Shown here one piece after another: positions 52,464 through 60,419 of a stretch of 64,000 nucleotides of DNA. The translations under genes were made by a program, and so were the position numbers. Source of the DNA: Kribbella sp. VKM Ac-2569 (GTDB taxonomy: Bacteria; Actinomycetota; Actinomycetes; Propionibacteriales; Kribbellaceae); contig NZ_SGXJ01000003.1 of NCBI RefSeq assembly GCF_004216905.1, forward strand, positions 930,001-994,000, in the 5' to 3' direction. How positions within the stretch are numbered: position 1 is the stretch's first letter; every line of letters begins with the position of its first letter. The notes beneath the pieces are model-generated. The model did not search any database. It was not told the DNA's origin and saw only the letters and a program-made list of their open reading frames with translations.

Positions 52464-55373
52464 TCAGTCGAGCAGGCTCTCCTTGTGCGCCCGAGCCACG
52501 GCCTCGGTTCCGCTGTGCACGTCCAGCTTTCGGTAAATCGCTCGGAGCTGCGTCTCGACCGTTCGCCGCACCACGCTGCGCTCGGCGGCGATCTTCGCCG
52601 CATCGTTGCCGTCAGCAAGCAGACGCAACGTGTCGAACTCGGCGTCGGTGAGCCCGTAGGGCCGTTCGATCCGCGGTGCCCGATCCACGTCGAGGTCGAT
52701 TCTCTTGGCCAACGCAGCCAACTTGGCGCGGAGTGATTCGGCGCGGAGATCGACAGTCGCTTGGTGCGCGCCTCGAAGGATTGACCGCGCCTCACTCCGC
52801 TGACCTGCCGCGACCATGGCAGCCGCCTGGCGGAATCGGGCGTAGGCCGCGGGGTACGGCCTGTCCAGAGCGGTCCAGCCAGAGGCCACCTTGCTCCACT
52901 CAGCGGCGGTATCCGCTCGCCGAATGCGCTGTCGCTCGGCCTTGCACAGCCGCACAAGCTGCTCGGTCTCGGCCGTCGAGGGCGCCGGGTGGGCGTCCCA
53001 CCCCTCGCGGGCGAGCCAGTCTCCGGTGGACACCGCGACGGCCCGATCCTGCTCCTTCGCGCCCTGCCTGCTCGCCTGGTCGGCCGCGCTGCGGAGACCG
53101 ACCGCACACAGGCGCAGCAATTCCAGGGCGCTCTCGGTACCGCGCACGGCCTCCAGCCCGCATCTCACCTCGTAGACCGCGCGGTCCAGGTCGCCTTCGC
53201 CGAGCGCCAACTCAGCCCGGATCGTGTGCAGCGGTCCGAGGAACCGTGGATCCTCGCCGAGCTCGACACCGGCGATCGAGGCGAGCAGTTGACGCGCCTG
53301 GTCGTAATCGCCGCGGGCCACCTTGATCTCGGCCAGTGTGAGGCGCGGATAGAGACTCTCGGCCACCGGCCGGTCCAGGGACACCTCGGTGATGATGCTC
53401 TCGGCATCGTCCCACTCGCCCAGCAACACGAGCGCGGCGCTGCTGTTATTGGCCAGGATCGTGCCCTGCCGCGTGTTCGCCAGGTCGAGCTGTCGTGCTT
53501 CCTCGAGCCCTCGCTTCGTCACATCGGCTGCTTCCCGCAGCCGGCCGGCGTGCTCGAGGACGAGTCCAAGGTTGCCGTAGGCCCGGAAAAGGTCCTCGAT
53601 GTGGTGAGCCGATTGGGCGACGTCGAGCGAGCGCCGTAGCCGGTTCTCGCCGTCCTGCTCACCGAGCATGCACATCGCGAGGCCCGAGATGTTCAGTGCC
53701 CGCCCCTCCTCGGCCGGGGCGCCGACCTCGGTCGCCATCTCCAACGCCTTGTCCGCCTCCGCGCGGCCCTCCAGGTAGCGTCCAGCCCGCAGGTGGGCAA
53801 GGGCGATCCCGGCGAGGACGCGAGCCTCCATCGCCGATGGTGGCTTTCCGGCCATCAGCCGTGCCGCCTCGTGGAAGGCCCGGGCGGATTCGGCGCTCTG
53901 ACCGGCCTCCCACAGATAGGTGGCGAGCCGCTCCTGCAGCTCGCCGAGCCGATCCGTCCTCCGGCCGGCCGTCTCCTCTTCAATGGCCTGCCGGATGTGG
54001 TCGACGGCCCGATCGACGTGGCCGGCCCACCGCGCGGCGTCGGCTGCCTCGATCAGCAACTGGACCTTTCCGACGCCGGCGATCGCCTCGGGATCGTCAA
54101 CCTGTCGCCACAACTGCAGCGCGCGGCCGAACTGGATCTCCGCGGACGGGAATGCCAGGGTGCGTGCCGCGAGCTGTCCGGCCTGCACGGCGGACGCAAG
54201 TGCCTTCGGCCGGACGTCCGCCTGGTACCAGTGACTGGCCTGCTCGGCGGTCGCCGAGCCCTCGGTCAGGCTCAGCGCCGGATCGGATGCTAGGGCCTCC
54301 GCCATCGCTACGTGCAGGTCGACCCGGGTGTCGCGGACGGTCGCCTGATACACCGCCTCGCGCAGCAAGGCGTGCCGGAACCGGTAGACGTCCACCTCCA
54401 GTCCGGCGATCAGCATCTGCCGGTCGAAGCACTCCTGCACCGCTTCGTGCAGCGCCTCGGCGGGTAGGTCGCTGACTGTGCGCAGCAACCGGCGACTCAT
54501 CGCGCGACCGGCAACGGCAGCCACCCGCAGCACCTTCAGCGCATCCGTGCTCAGACCGCTCAGGCGCGCGAGCACCACCGACTCCATGTCGGGGGGAACC
54601 CGGACGTCCTCAGAGTTCTCCAAGGCGCCGGCAGCGATCAGTTGCTCGGCATAGAACGCAATCCCGTCGGACCACTCGAAGCAGCGTGCGACCAATTGCG
54701 GGTCCGCTCGTTCACTGTTCACGGAGCCGAGGAACTGACTCAGTTCCTCCAGAGTGAAGGCAGGCAGCTCGATGCGCTCGGTCTGGCGCAGGAACGTCGC
54801 GCCCGCCATCAGCTGCCACAGTGGGTGGTCGCGGCTCACCTCGCGCGTGCGATAGGTGCAGACCAGCAGCAACCGACGGTCGTCCTTACGGGCCTGACCG
54901 AGGTGCCGGACCAAGTCGAGGGTCGACGGATCCGCCCAGTGCAGGTCTTCGATGATCAGCACAACCGGGGCGACCGTACCGAGAGCGTCCAGCATCCGGC
55001 GTACAGCGAGGAAGACCTGGGCGGGACTGGTCATCGAAGCGGTGCCCAGGTCGAAGAAGTCGGTCAGTCGTTCATAGGCAGGCCCTGCGATCTCACACGC
55101 CCGCTGCCTTCCGTGCTCGCGACCGAAGATCTCCAGAAGTTCCAGCAGCGGCCGGTACGGCATCGGATCGCCGAAGTGCTCCTCACAAGCCCCGGTCAGC
55201 ACATGGGCTCCGGCCGCGCGGGCCGACTCGGCGAACATCGCGACCAGGCGGCTCTTTCCGACGCCTGCTTCACCTCCGACAAGAACAGTTCGAGCGTGAC
55301 CATCCCGTACGTCGGCCAGCCGGCTCGCAAGCAGTTCCCGTTGTTCGACGCGGCCGACGAACTCACGTTCCAT
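52464..55373 (-). CDS. LuxR-family STAND regulator (LAL/MalT type)
   Basis: 969 residues from ATG 55373. N-terminal STAND ATPase with Walker A GGEAGVGKS at 33-41 and Walker B VLIIEDLHWAD. The middle is TPR-like. A LuxR HTH forms the last 65 residues (LTDAEFDTLRLLADGNDAAK, VVRRTVETQLRAIYRKLDV). The layout is that of large LAL regulators, which respond to inducers through the TPR region. It is the first gene of the left arm and divergent from the vWA/kinase arm, with about 100 bp between them, so it may regulate both. Confidence 0.9.
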   Translation of the reverse strand: MEREFVGRVEQRELLASRLADVRDGHARTVLVGGEAGVGKSRLVAMFAESARAAGAHVLTGACEEHFGDPMPYRPLLELLEIFGREHGRQRACEIAGPAYERLTDFFDLGTASMTSPAQVFLAVRRMLDALGTVAPVVLIIEDLHWADPSTLDLVRHLGQARKDDRRLLLVCTYRTREVSRDHPLWQLMAGATFLRQTERIELPAFTLEELSQFLGSVNSERADPQLVARCFEWSDGIAFYAEQLIAAGALENSEDVRVPPDMESVVLARLSGLSTDALKVLRVAAVAGRAMSRRLLRTVSDLPAEALHEAVQECFDRQMLIAGLEVDVYRFRHALLREAVYQATVRDTRVDLHVAMAEALASDPALSLTEGSATAEQASHWYQADVRPKALASAVQAGQLAARTLAFPSAEIQFGRALQLWRQVDDPEAIAGVGKVQLLIEAADAARWAGHVDRAVDHIRQAIEEETAGRRTDRLGELQERLATYLWEAGQSAESARAFHEAARLMAGKPPSAMEARVLAGIALAHLRAGRYLEGRAEADKALEMATEVGAPAEEGRALNISGLAMCMLGEQDGENRLRRSLDVAQSAHHIEDLFRAYGNLGLVLEHAGRLREAADVTKRGLEEARQLDLANTRQGTILANNSSAALVLLGEWDDAESIITEVSLDRPVAESLYPRLTLAEIKVARGDYDQARQLLASIAGVELGEDPRFLGPLHTIRAELALGEGDLDRAVYEVRCGLEAVRGTESALELLRLCAVGLRSAADQASRQGAKEQDRAVAVSTGDWLAREGWDAHPAPSTAETEQLVRLCKAERQRIRRADTAAEWSKVASGWTALDRPYPAAYARFRQAAAMVAAGQRSEARSILRGAHQATVDLRAESLRAKLAALAKRIDLDVDRAPRIERPYGLTDAEFDTLRLLADGNDAAKIAAERSVVRRTVETQLRAIYRKLDVHSGTEAVARAHKESLLD

Positions 55374-55379
55374 CCACCG

Positions 55380-55385
55380 CTTATA
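55380..55385 (-). promoter_or_regulatory. Possible -10 box TATAAG of the LuxR gene
   Basis: On the minus strand TATAAG ends six bases before ATG 55373. No Shine-Dalgarno is present, so the transcript may be leaderless. No -35 found. Confidence 0.35.
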
Positions 55386-55478
55386 CCACGCGGTCGCCGG
55401 CGAGGTCCCGTGCACGAGCTCGCGAACGGCTGTCCGTCAGACATCCCGTGTACAGAACCCGAAGCCTGGAGGTCGCAA

Positions 55479-55802
55479 GTGCGTGACGCTCGCGTCGTAA
55501 TGCTGATCCTCGCAGCCGTCTGCGCGGCGGGCGTGATCGCGCTCGCGATCGTCCGGATCCGGGCCTGCTCCTGGATACGTCGGCCGATCGCGCAGGCGTG
55601 GCCGGTGGATGCCGTTGCACGAACCCATTTCATCGACGGCGGCGGGTACGTCGAGATCGACGGCGTCATCGGGTGGGCGACGGCCGACCCGGCGGCACGG
55701 ATCCTCCCGGGCCACGTCCTGAGCTACGAGCCTGATGACGGCGGTTACACGGTCGCCCCGATTCTCGGCGACGATTCCGCATCAGGGAGTTTCCGCGCAT
55801 GA
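55479..55802 (+). CDS. One-TM protein heading the right-arm operon
   Basis: 107 residues from GTG 55479; TGGAGG seven bases upstream fixes it. It has an N-terminal TM helix (VVMLILAAVCAAGVIALAIV), then a small beta-rich domain (YVEIDGVIGWATADPAARIL). Its stop overlaps the vWA start (ATGA), so it belongs to the operon. May anchor or sense at the membrane; not recognised. Confidence 0.65.
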   Translation: MRDARVVMLILAAVCAAGVIALAIVRIRACSWIRRPIAQAWPVDAVARTHFIDGGGYVEIDGVIGWATADPAARILPGHVLSYEPDDGGYTVAPILGDDSASGSFRA

Positions 55803-56551
55803 GCGATTCGCAGATTCCCGCGGCACGCGCCTCCCACAGCCGCGCCTTGATCACCCTCGTTGTCGACACTTCCGACTCGATCAGACAGATCGGCGCGCTC
55901 GACAGGCTCAACCAATCTCTTCGGAGATGGGGCGACGACATGCGCAAGGACGCCAACCTGCGACGGATCAGCCAGATCGCCATCGTGACATTCGGGTTCG
56001 AGGGCGTGCGGACGATCGACGCGAGCGGCGCGACCACCGGAGCACCGGCTGATCCTTTCGTCGATCTGGACCGGTTCAGCCCGCGCGATCTGTCGGCCGG
56101 ACACTTCAGCCCGATGCTCGAGGGGATCGAGCGTGGAATGGAGATCATTCGCGACGGCGCGGATGCGTTGGAGCGACAGAACTTGCTGCTCGCCTGGCGA
56201 CCGATCCTTTGCCTCGTGTCCGACGGCGCGCCGACGGACTTCGAGGGGCGTCCCACCCGTCGGCTCGGAGAGGTGGCTCAGCGGATACGAGCCGAGGAGG
56301 CGGCGCACAACCTGGTCTTCTTCGCCATCGGTGTGCCTGGTGCCGACGACCGCGCGTTACGAACGCTGGCCGGTGCGAACGGGTACTACCCGCTGGCGGA
56401 GGTGAACTTCATGCACGCGCTCGAGCTCGTATCGGCCAGCAATCGAATCAATGCGGCAGCGGGCATCGGTTCGGCCGCGGAAATCAAGAACGAACTCCGC
56501 CAAGAGGTCGATGAGCAGTATGCCTCCTGGCTCGGCGGTGCAGGCGGATGA
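55799..56551 (+). CDS. TerY-like vWA protein
   Basis: 250 residues. A vWA domain with MIDAS motif DTSDS at 23-27 (LVVDTSDSIRQIG), and the second MIDAS element VSDGAPTD. The order DxSxS ... FGFEGVR ... DG is that of TerY. In the known TerY-P triad a TerY vWA protein, a PP2C phosphatase and a kinase are encoded together; here the next two genes are exactly these. Overlaps the genes on both sides. Confidence 0.8.
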   Translation: MSDSQIPAARASHSRALITLVVDTSDSIRQIGALDRLNQSLRRWGDDMRKDANLRRISQIAIVTFGFEGVRTIDASGATTGAPADPFVDLDRFSPRDLSAGHFSPMLEGIERGMEIIRDGADALERQNLLLAWRPILCLVSDGAPTDFEGRPTRRLGEVAQRIRAEEAAHNLVFFAIGVPGADDRALRTLAGANGYYPLAEVNFMHALELVSASNRINAAAGIGSAAEIKNELRQEVDEQYASWLGGAGG

Positions 56552-57360
56552 CCGGCCCGTTTCCGCCGGGGTGGCTGGTCACCGGGGTCAGTGTTCCAGG
56601 AGGCCGACACGCCGCCGCCGCCCAGGCCAACCAGGACTCCTGGTTGTATCGCCAACTGGCCGATGAGATGTTCGTGATCGCCGTCGCCGACGGGGCGGGC
56701 TCCAGACCGCGCTCGGCAGTGGGCTCCCGGATCGCAGTGGAATCGGCGTTCGCATCAGCTGTCGCTGCGCTGTCAGCACAGGAGCGCACACATCGGCAGG
56801 ACTGGGTCGAGTTCGCCGCTCGCTGGGCCGGTGCGTGCCGGGCAGTGTTCGAGCAAGCAGTGACTCCGATCGCCGCCGCGCTGTCAGACGGAATCAGCGA
56901 GAAACTCTCGCTGGACGATTTCGCGTGCACCTTGCTGGCCGTGCTAGCCGCACCACCGTGGTACTGCTACATCACAGTGGGCGATTGCTTCGCGGTCGTA
57001 TGCCGCCGACCCGGAGGAGCACATCTTGTCGTTCCACCGGCGATGGCCGGTTCACGCGACAGCACGACGTTCCTCGGCACGCCTAGGGCCGCCACGGAGA
57101 TGCTCTCCGGTGTGATCGAGGATCCCGCTCTCTCAGGGATGGCGTTGTGCTCGGACGGATTGATCGAAGCGACGCTCGACGTCTCCCGGCAGGCCGACGA
57201 CCGATTGTGCTACCTCACTCCCTCCGATTTCGGAGGGTTCTTCCAGGTCTTCGAGAACGCGGACCGGGCTACCGCCGACCTCACGGCCGGGCTCACCTCT
57301 CCGGCGTACGCCGCCGCCTCCGGTGACGACATGACCATGGTGTTGGCGATCCGTCGATGA
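56548..57360 (+). CDS. PP2C-family protein phosphatase
   Basis: 270 residues. PP2C motifs appear in order: NQDSW (metal Asp), VIAVADGAGSRPRSAVG, FACTLLAVL, VGDCFAVV, LCSDGLIE and GDDMTMVLAI. No extra domain. It overlaps the vWA gene (ATGA) and the kinase gene. Expected to reverse the kinase's phosphorylation, as in TerY-P systems. Confidence 0.85.
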   Translation: MTGPFPPGWLVTGVSVPGGRHAAAAQANQDSWLYRQLADEMFVIAVADGAGSRPRSAVGSRIAVESAFASAVAALSAQERTHRQDWVEFAARWAGACRAVFEQAVTPIAAALSDGISEKLSLDDFACTLLAVLAAPPWYCYITVGDCFAVVCRRPGGAHLVVPPAMAGSRDSTTFLGTPRAATEMLSGVIEDPALSGMALCSDGLIEATLDVSRQADDRLCYLTPSDFGGFFQVFENADRATADLTAGLTSPAYAAASGDDMTMVLAIRR

Positions 57361-58505
57361 GCTACCACACGGCCGCCGGTGGCGAGCTGCGGCTAGGCCC
57401 TCGGATTGCCCGGGGTCGCGAAGGAACAGTCTTCCGGGTGCTTGGCGCCGACCGGACTTGCGTCAAGATCTACAGCCGTCCGGATGCATGGCTGGAGGCC
57501 CGGCTGGCGGTGGTGATCGCTCAGCCGCCGACGCGCCGGCTCGCCGATCCGGGAGAGCACCGCTGGGTGGCGTGGCCCCGCGCGGTGGTCTACGACACCG
57601 ATAGCCGTGCGGTCGGCTTCCTCATGGCCGAGGTGCACGGTCTGCCGCTGGTGAACCTGTACGAGGCCGGCTCACGCGCCGAAGCACTCGACGATCCCAC
57701 CTGGGCGACATGTGTCGCGATCGCGCGAGAGCTTGCCGCGATCTTCGAGGCGCTACATCCGTCCACGGTCGTCGGGGACGTCAGCCCCAACAACGTCCTC
57801 GTCACTCGCTCGGGCCAGGTCAGCCTGATCGACTGCGACAGCATGCAGTTCACCGACCGACCGGCCGGCCGGATCTGGCCCGCGCAGATGGTCACCCCGG
57901 ACTACGCGCCCTTCAGCGCCGATGGACGAGGCACGGTCCTGACCGCCGAACACGATCGCTTCGGGCTGGCGATCCTGATCTGTGAGCTGTTGATGGCAGG
58001 CCAGCACCCGTACGACGGGCGACCGGTCGGCCGCCGTACCGAAGGAAGAGCCACCAATATCCGGCTCGGGGCGAACCGTGTCACCGATCCCGCGAGCCTG
58101 GGCCACCGGCCCGGTCTGGTTCCGGTGACCGTCCTTCCCCCGGCTGTTCGCCGGCTGATGACCGAAGCGTTCACCGCCGGCACGAAGCTCCCCTGCGAGC
58201 GTCCCACCGCGGCGATGTGGGTGCGGGCACTCGACGGCGCCGCGGACAGGATCTCCGCGTGTGCACGATCGCCGTACCACCGATTCCCCCGCGGTCTGCC
58301 GAACTGCGTCTGGTGCGACCTGATCGCGGCCGGCGTCGGCGATCACTTCCCAGCCCCGGCGCCCCACAGTGTCCAGGCGCCAAGCCCCGAACCCCGGCAG
58401 TGGATTCGCAAGCCGCCTCCACCTGACTACGGCCATCGCCCGAAACCAGGGGCTCCGCCGTTACCGACTTGGACGCCTCCGCGGAAGACCTGGAAGGACC
58501 GCTGA
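57357..58505 (+). CDS. Ser/Thr protein kinase with Cys-rich tail (TerY-P type)
   Basis: 382 residues. The glycine-rich loop (GPRIARGREGTVFRV) and Lys37 (CVKIYS) are followed by VVGDVSPNNVLV (Asp141, Asn146) and LIDCDSMQF, with DCD in place of DFG. After the catalytic domain a Cys/His region, CARSPYHRFP and CVWC, matches the Zn-type tail seen in TerY-P kinases, and the end is Pro-rich. The DCD change is unusual but common to this subfamily. Overlaps the PP2C gene; the radical SAM gene starts two bases after its stop. Confidence 0.85.
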   Translation: MSYHTAAGGELRLGPRIARGREGTVFRVLGADRTCVKIYSRPDAWLEARLAVVIAQPPTRRLADPGEHRWVAWPRAVVYDTDSRAVGFLMAEVHGLPLVNLYEAGSRAEALDDPTWATCVAIARELAAIFEALHPSTVVGDVSPNNVLVTRSGQVSLIDCDSMQFTDRPAGRIWPAQMVTPDYAPFSADGRGTVLTAEHDRFGLAILICELLMAGQHPYDGRPVGRRTEGRATNIRLGANRVTDPASLGHRPGLVPVTVLPPAVRRLMTEAFTAGTKLPCERPTAAMWVRALDGAADRISACARSPYHRFPRGLPNCVWCDLIAAGVGDHFPAPAPHSVQAPSPEPRQWIRKPPPPDYGHRPKPGAPPLPTWTPPRKTWKDR

Positions 58506-58507
58506 TC

Positions 58508-59134
58508 ATGCCCGATACAGTCATTCGGCTGGCCGAGACGCACCCTCGCTGCACGGTGCTCGGGCCCGGCAATCGATTCGTGGTGTGGGTGCAGGGCTGT
58601 CCGCTGCATTGCGCCGAATGCACGAGTCCGGCGTGGATCCCGCAGACCGGCGGTGTCGAGATCGGCATCGGCGAACTCGCCGATCGGATCATCGACGCGG
58701 CGATCGACGGGCTGACGCTCTCCGGTGGCGAGCCGTTCGCGCAGGCGCATGCTCTGGCCGAGCTGATACGACGCGTGCGCACCGTGCGGGACCTCTCGGT
58801 GATGAGCTACACCGGCTATGTCGTCGAGCATTTGCGCCGCCACGGCGATGCCGCGCAGCACCGACTGCTCGAGTCACTGGACATCCTCGTCGACGGCCCC
58901 TACCTGGCCAATCGTCACGCAGCCCTGCGCTGGCGCGGATCCGCGAATCAACGCCTGCACTACCTGACCGGTCGGCACCGCCCGGAACCGGACGAGGACA
59001 GCGCCGGACTACAGATCGAGCTCGGCGCCGATGGAGGTATCCGATGGCTCGGCGTACCAACTGTCCGTCAGTTCCGGGTGGAGTTCGAACGGCAGCTGGG
59101 CCTCACGCCGGCGCCGCCGGTCGAACGGCCCTGA
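58508..59134 (+). CDS. Radical SAM protein (NrdG/activase-like)
   Basis: 208 residues from ATG 58508, with GGAAGGA about ten bases upstream. The [4Fe-4S] motif CPLHCAEC (Cys31, Cys35, Cys38) and GGEPF at 73-77 are clear, so it is a small radical SAM enzyme resembling glycyl-radical activases or 4Fe-4S single-cluster proteins. No glycyl-radical enzyme is nearby. It may modify one of the neighbours. This gene is not part of the usual TerY-P triad as I know it. Confidence 0.85.
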   Translation: MPDTVIRLAETHPRCTVLGPGNRFVVWVQGCPLHCAECTSPAWIPQTGGVEIGIGELADRIIDAAIDGLTLSGGEPFAQAHALAELIRRVRTVRDLSVMSYTGYVVEHLRRHGDAAQHRLLESLDILVDGPYLANRHAALRWRGSANQRLHYLTGRHRPEPDEDSAGLQIELGADGGIRWLGVPTVRQFRVEFERQLGLTPAPPVERP

Positions 59135-59171
59135 CCGGACTCGCACCGGAGTCGACGAGGAGATCGTACGG

Positions 59172-60419
59172 ATGAGTGGATCACCGAAGTACAACAGCGT
59201 CGCTCTCGCGGCGGCGCGGCGCGCCCAGGCAGAAGCCGAGCGTGCCGCGCGTGCCCGCCGTCGCGAAGAGAAGCGCCAACGACGCCTGGCTGCCGCGCTC
59301 CAACGGACCCGTCGCACGGCCGAACGCCGGTGTGCGTCCCTCGCGTCCCGCTACGCCACGCTGCGTGCACCGGCAGAGGCGGTCGGCCTGGGGCCGGACG
59401 CGGCCACGAGAACAGCCGCCGTCGAACAGATCGCGACCCAGATCGTCGGCGCCACGAATCACGCCGAGCTGGCGGTCGCCGACCGGCAGCTGGACCGGCT
59501 GGAATGGCAGATCGACTCGCTGGCCGACGCTGTCGGCCTGCGTCGGGTAGCAGAGGTCTCGGTCGGTCTGAAGCAGCTGGCAAGACAGCTCGAGGCGATC
59601 CCGCGAGGCGAGCGGCTGCAGCTGGATGCTCCCGGCGGGCAGGCCGCGGAGAACGCGCTCCGCGCTGCCACCTCGTCCCCGGGCACTCAGTCCCGGGAAC
59701 AGCTCAGCAGTGTCGGCCGTAAGGTCACCGAGCATCTCGAGCGGGTCCGGAGCGCACAGGCGGAGCGGGCCGCGGCCGTACGGAATGCCCAGGCACAGAT
59801 CGACGACCTCGGCTCGAGGCTCGAGATGCTCCGGGCGGACGGGCGTGATCTGCAGATCAGGCTCGAGGGGGCCGAGTTCGCCCAGGACCACCTCGACCGG
59901 ATGCGCGGACTGGCCTCCGGCGGGCATCTCGACGAGCTGTCCGTGACGTTGCCCCAGGTTGTCGAGACGATCAACCGCGTCGAGCAGTCGTTCGATCTCA
60001 CGGTCGACCGCGTCGTGGAACGCCGCCGGATCCTGGGTTCCATCATCGCTGGTCTACCCGGCCTCGGCTTCGGTGTGATCGCCGACAGCCTCACCGAGCT
60101 GCCGGACGGATCGGTGTCCCTGCGCGCGGAGACGCTTCGGGGTGAGACTCTCGACGTACTCGTGCACGACGGTGAGAACGATCCGCACGAAGTGCTGTAT
60201 GCCGGCTCGGAACTCGAGTCCGAGGAGGCTGCCGGAGGCATCACCGGCAGCACCTGCGGCAGCCTCGTGGAGCTGGTCGGAGCGTTGAACGAGAGTGTGG
60301 CCCGCGACGGTTACGTCACCGGTGCGGTGCAGTGGGACGACGGTGGTCCGGGACCCGATACCGATGGCACCGGACTTACTCTGCCCTCGATCGGGCCGTC
60401 GGTACACGGAGCCCGTTAA
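59172..60419 (+). CDS. Long coiled-coil protein
   Basis: 415 residues from ATG 59172. Residues 10-260 are Arg/Glu/Ala-rich coiled coil (RAQAEAERAARARRREEKRQ ... VRNAQAQIDDLGSRLEML), and the last 130 form a globular domain (LGFGVIADSLTELPDGSVSL). It resembles scaffold proteins. The stop overlaps the AAA+ start (TAATG). Likely adaptor for the AAA+ protein. Confidence 0.75.
   Translation: MSGSPKYNSVALAAARRAQAEAERAARARRREEKRQRRLAAALQRTRRTAERRCASLASRYATLRAPAEAVGLGPDAATRTAAVEQIATQIVGATNHAELAVADRQLDRLEWQIDSLADAVGLRRVAEVSVGLKQLARQLEAIPRGERLQLDAPGGQAAENALRAATSSPGTQSREQLSSVGRKVTEHLERVRSAQAERAAAVRNAQAQIDDLGSRLEMLRADGRDLQIRLEGAEFAQDHLDRMRGLASGGHLDELSVTLPQVVETINRVEQSFDLTVDRVVERRRILGSIIAGLPGLGFGVIADSLTELPDGSVSLRAETLRGETLDVLVHDGENDPHEVLYAGSELESEEAAGGITGSTCGSLVELVGALNESVARDGYVTGAVQWDDGGPGPDTDGTGLTLPSIGPSVHGAR

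Noticed and set aside
52439..53107. N-terminal extension of the second caspase frame
   Set aside because: It lies inside the LuxR gene and reads as an Arg/Pro/Ser-rich shadow; the conserved caspase start is at 52438.
54642..55478. Long plus-strand extension of the one-TM protein
   Set aside because: It is the antisense shadow of the LuxR gene; TGGAGG and GTG 55479 define the real start.
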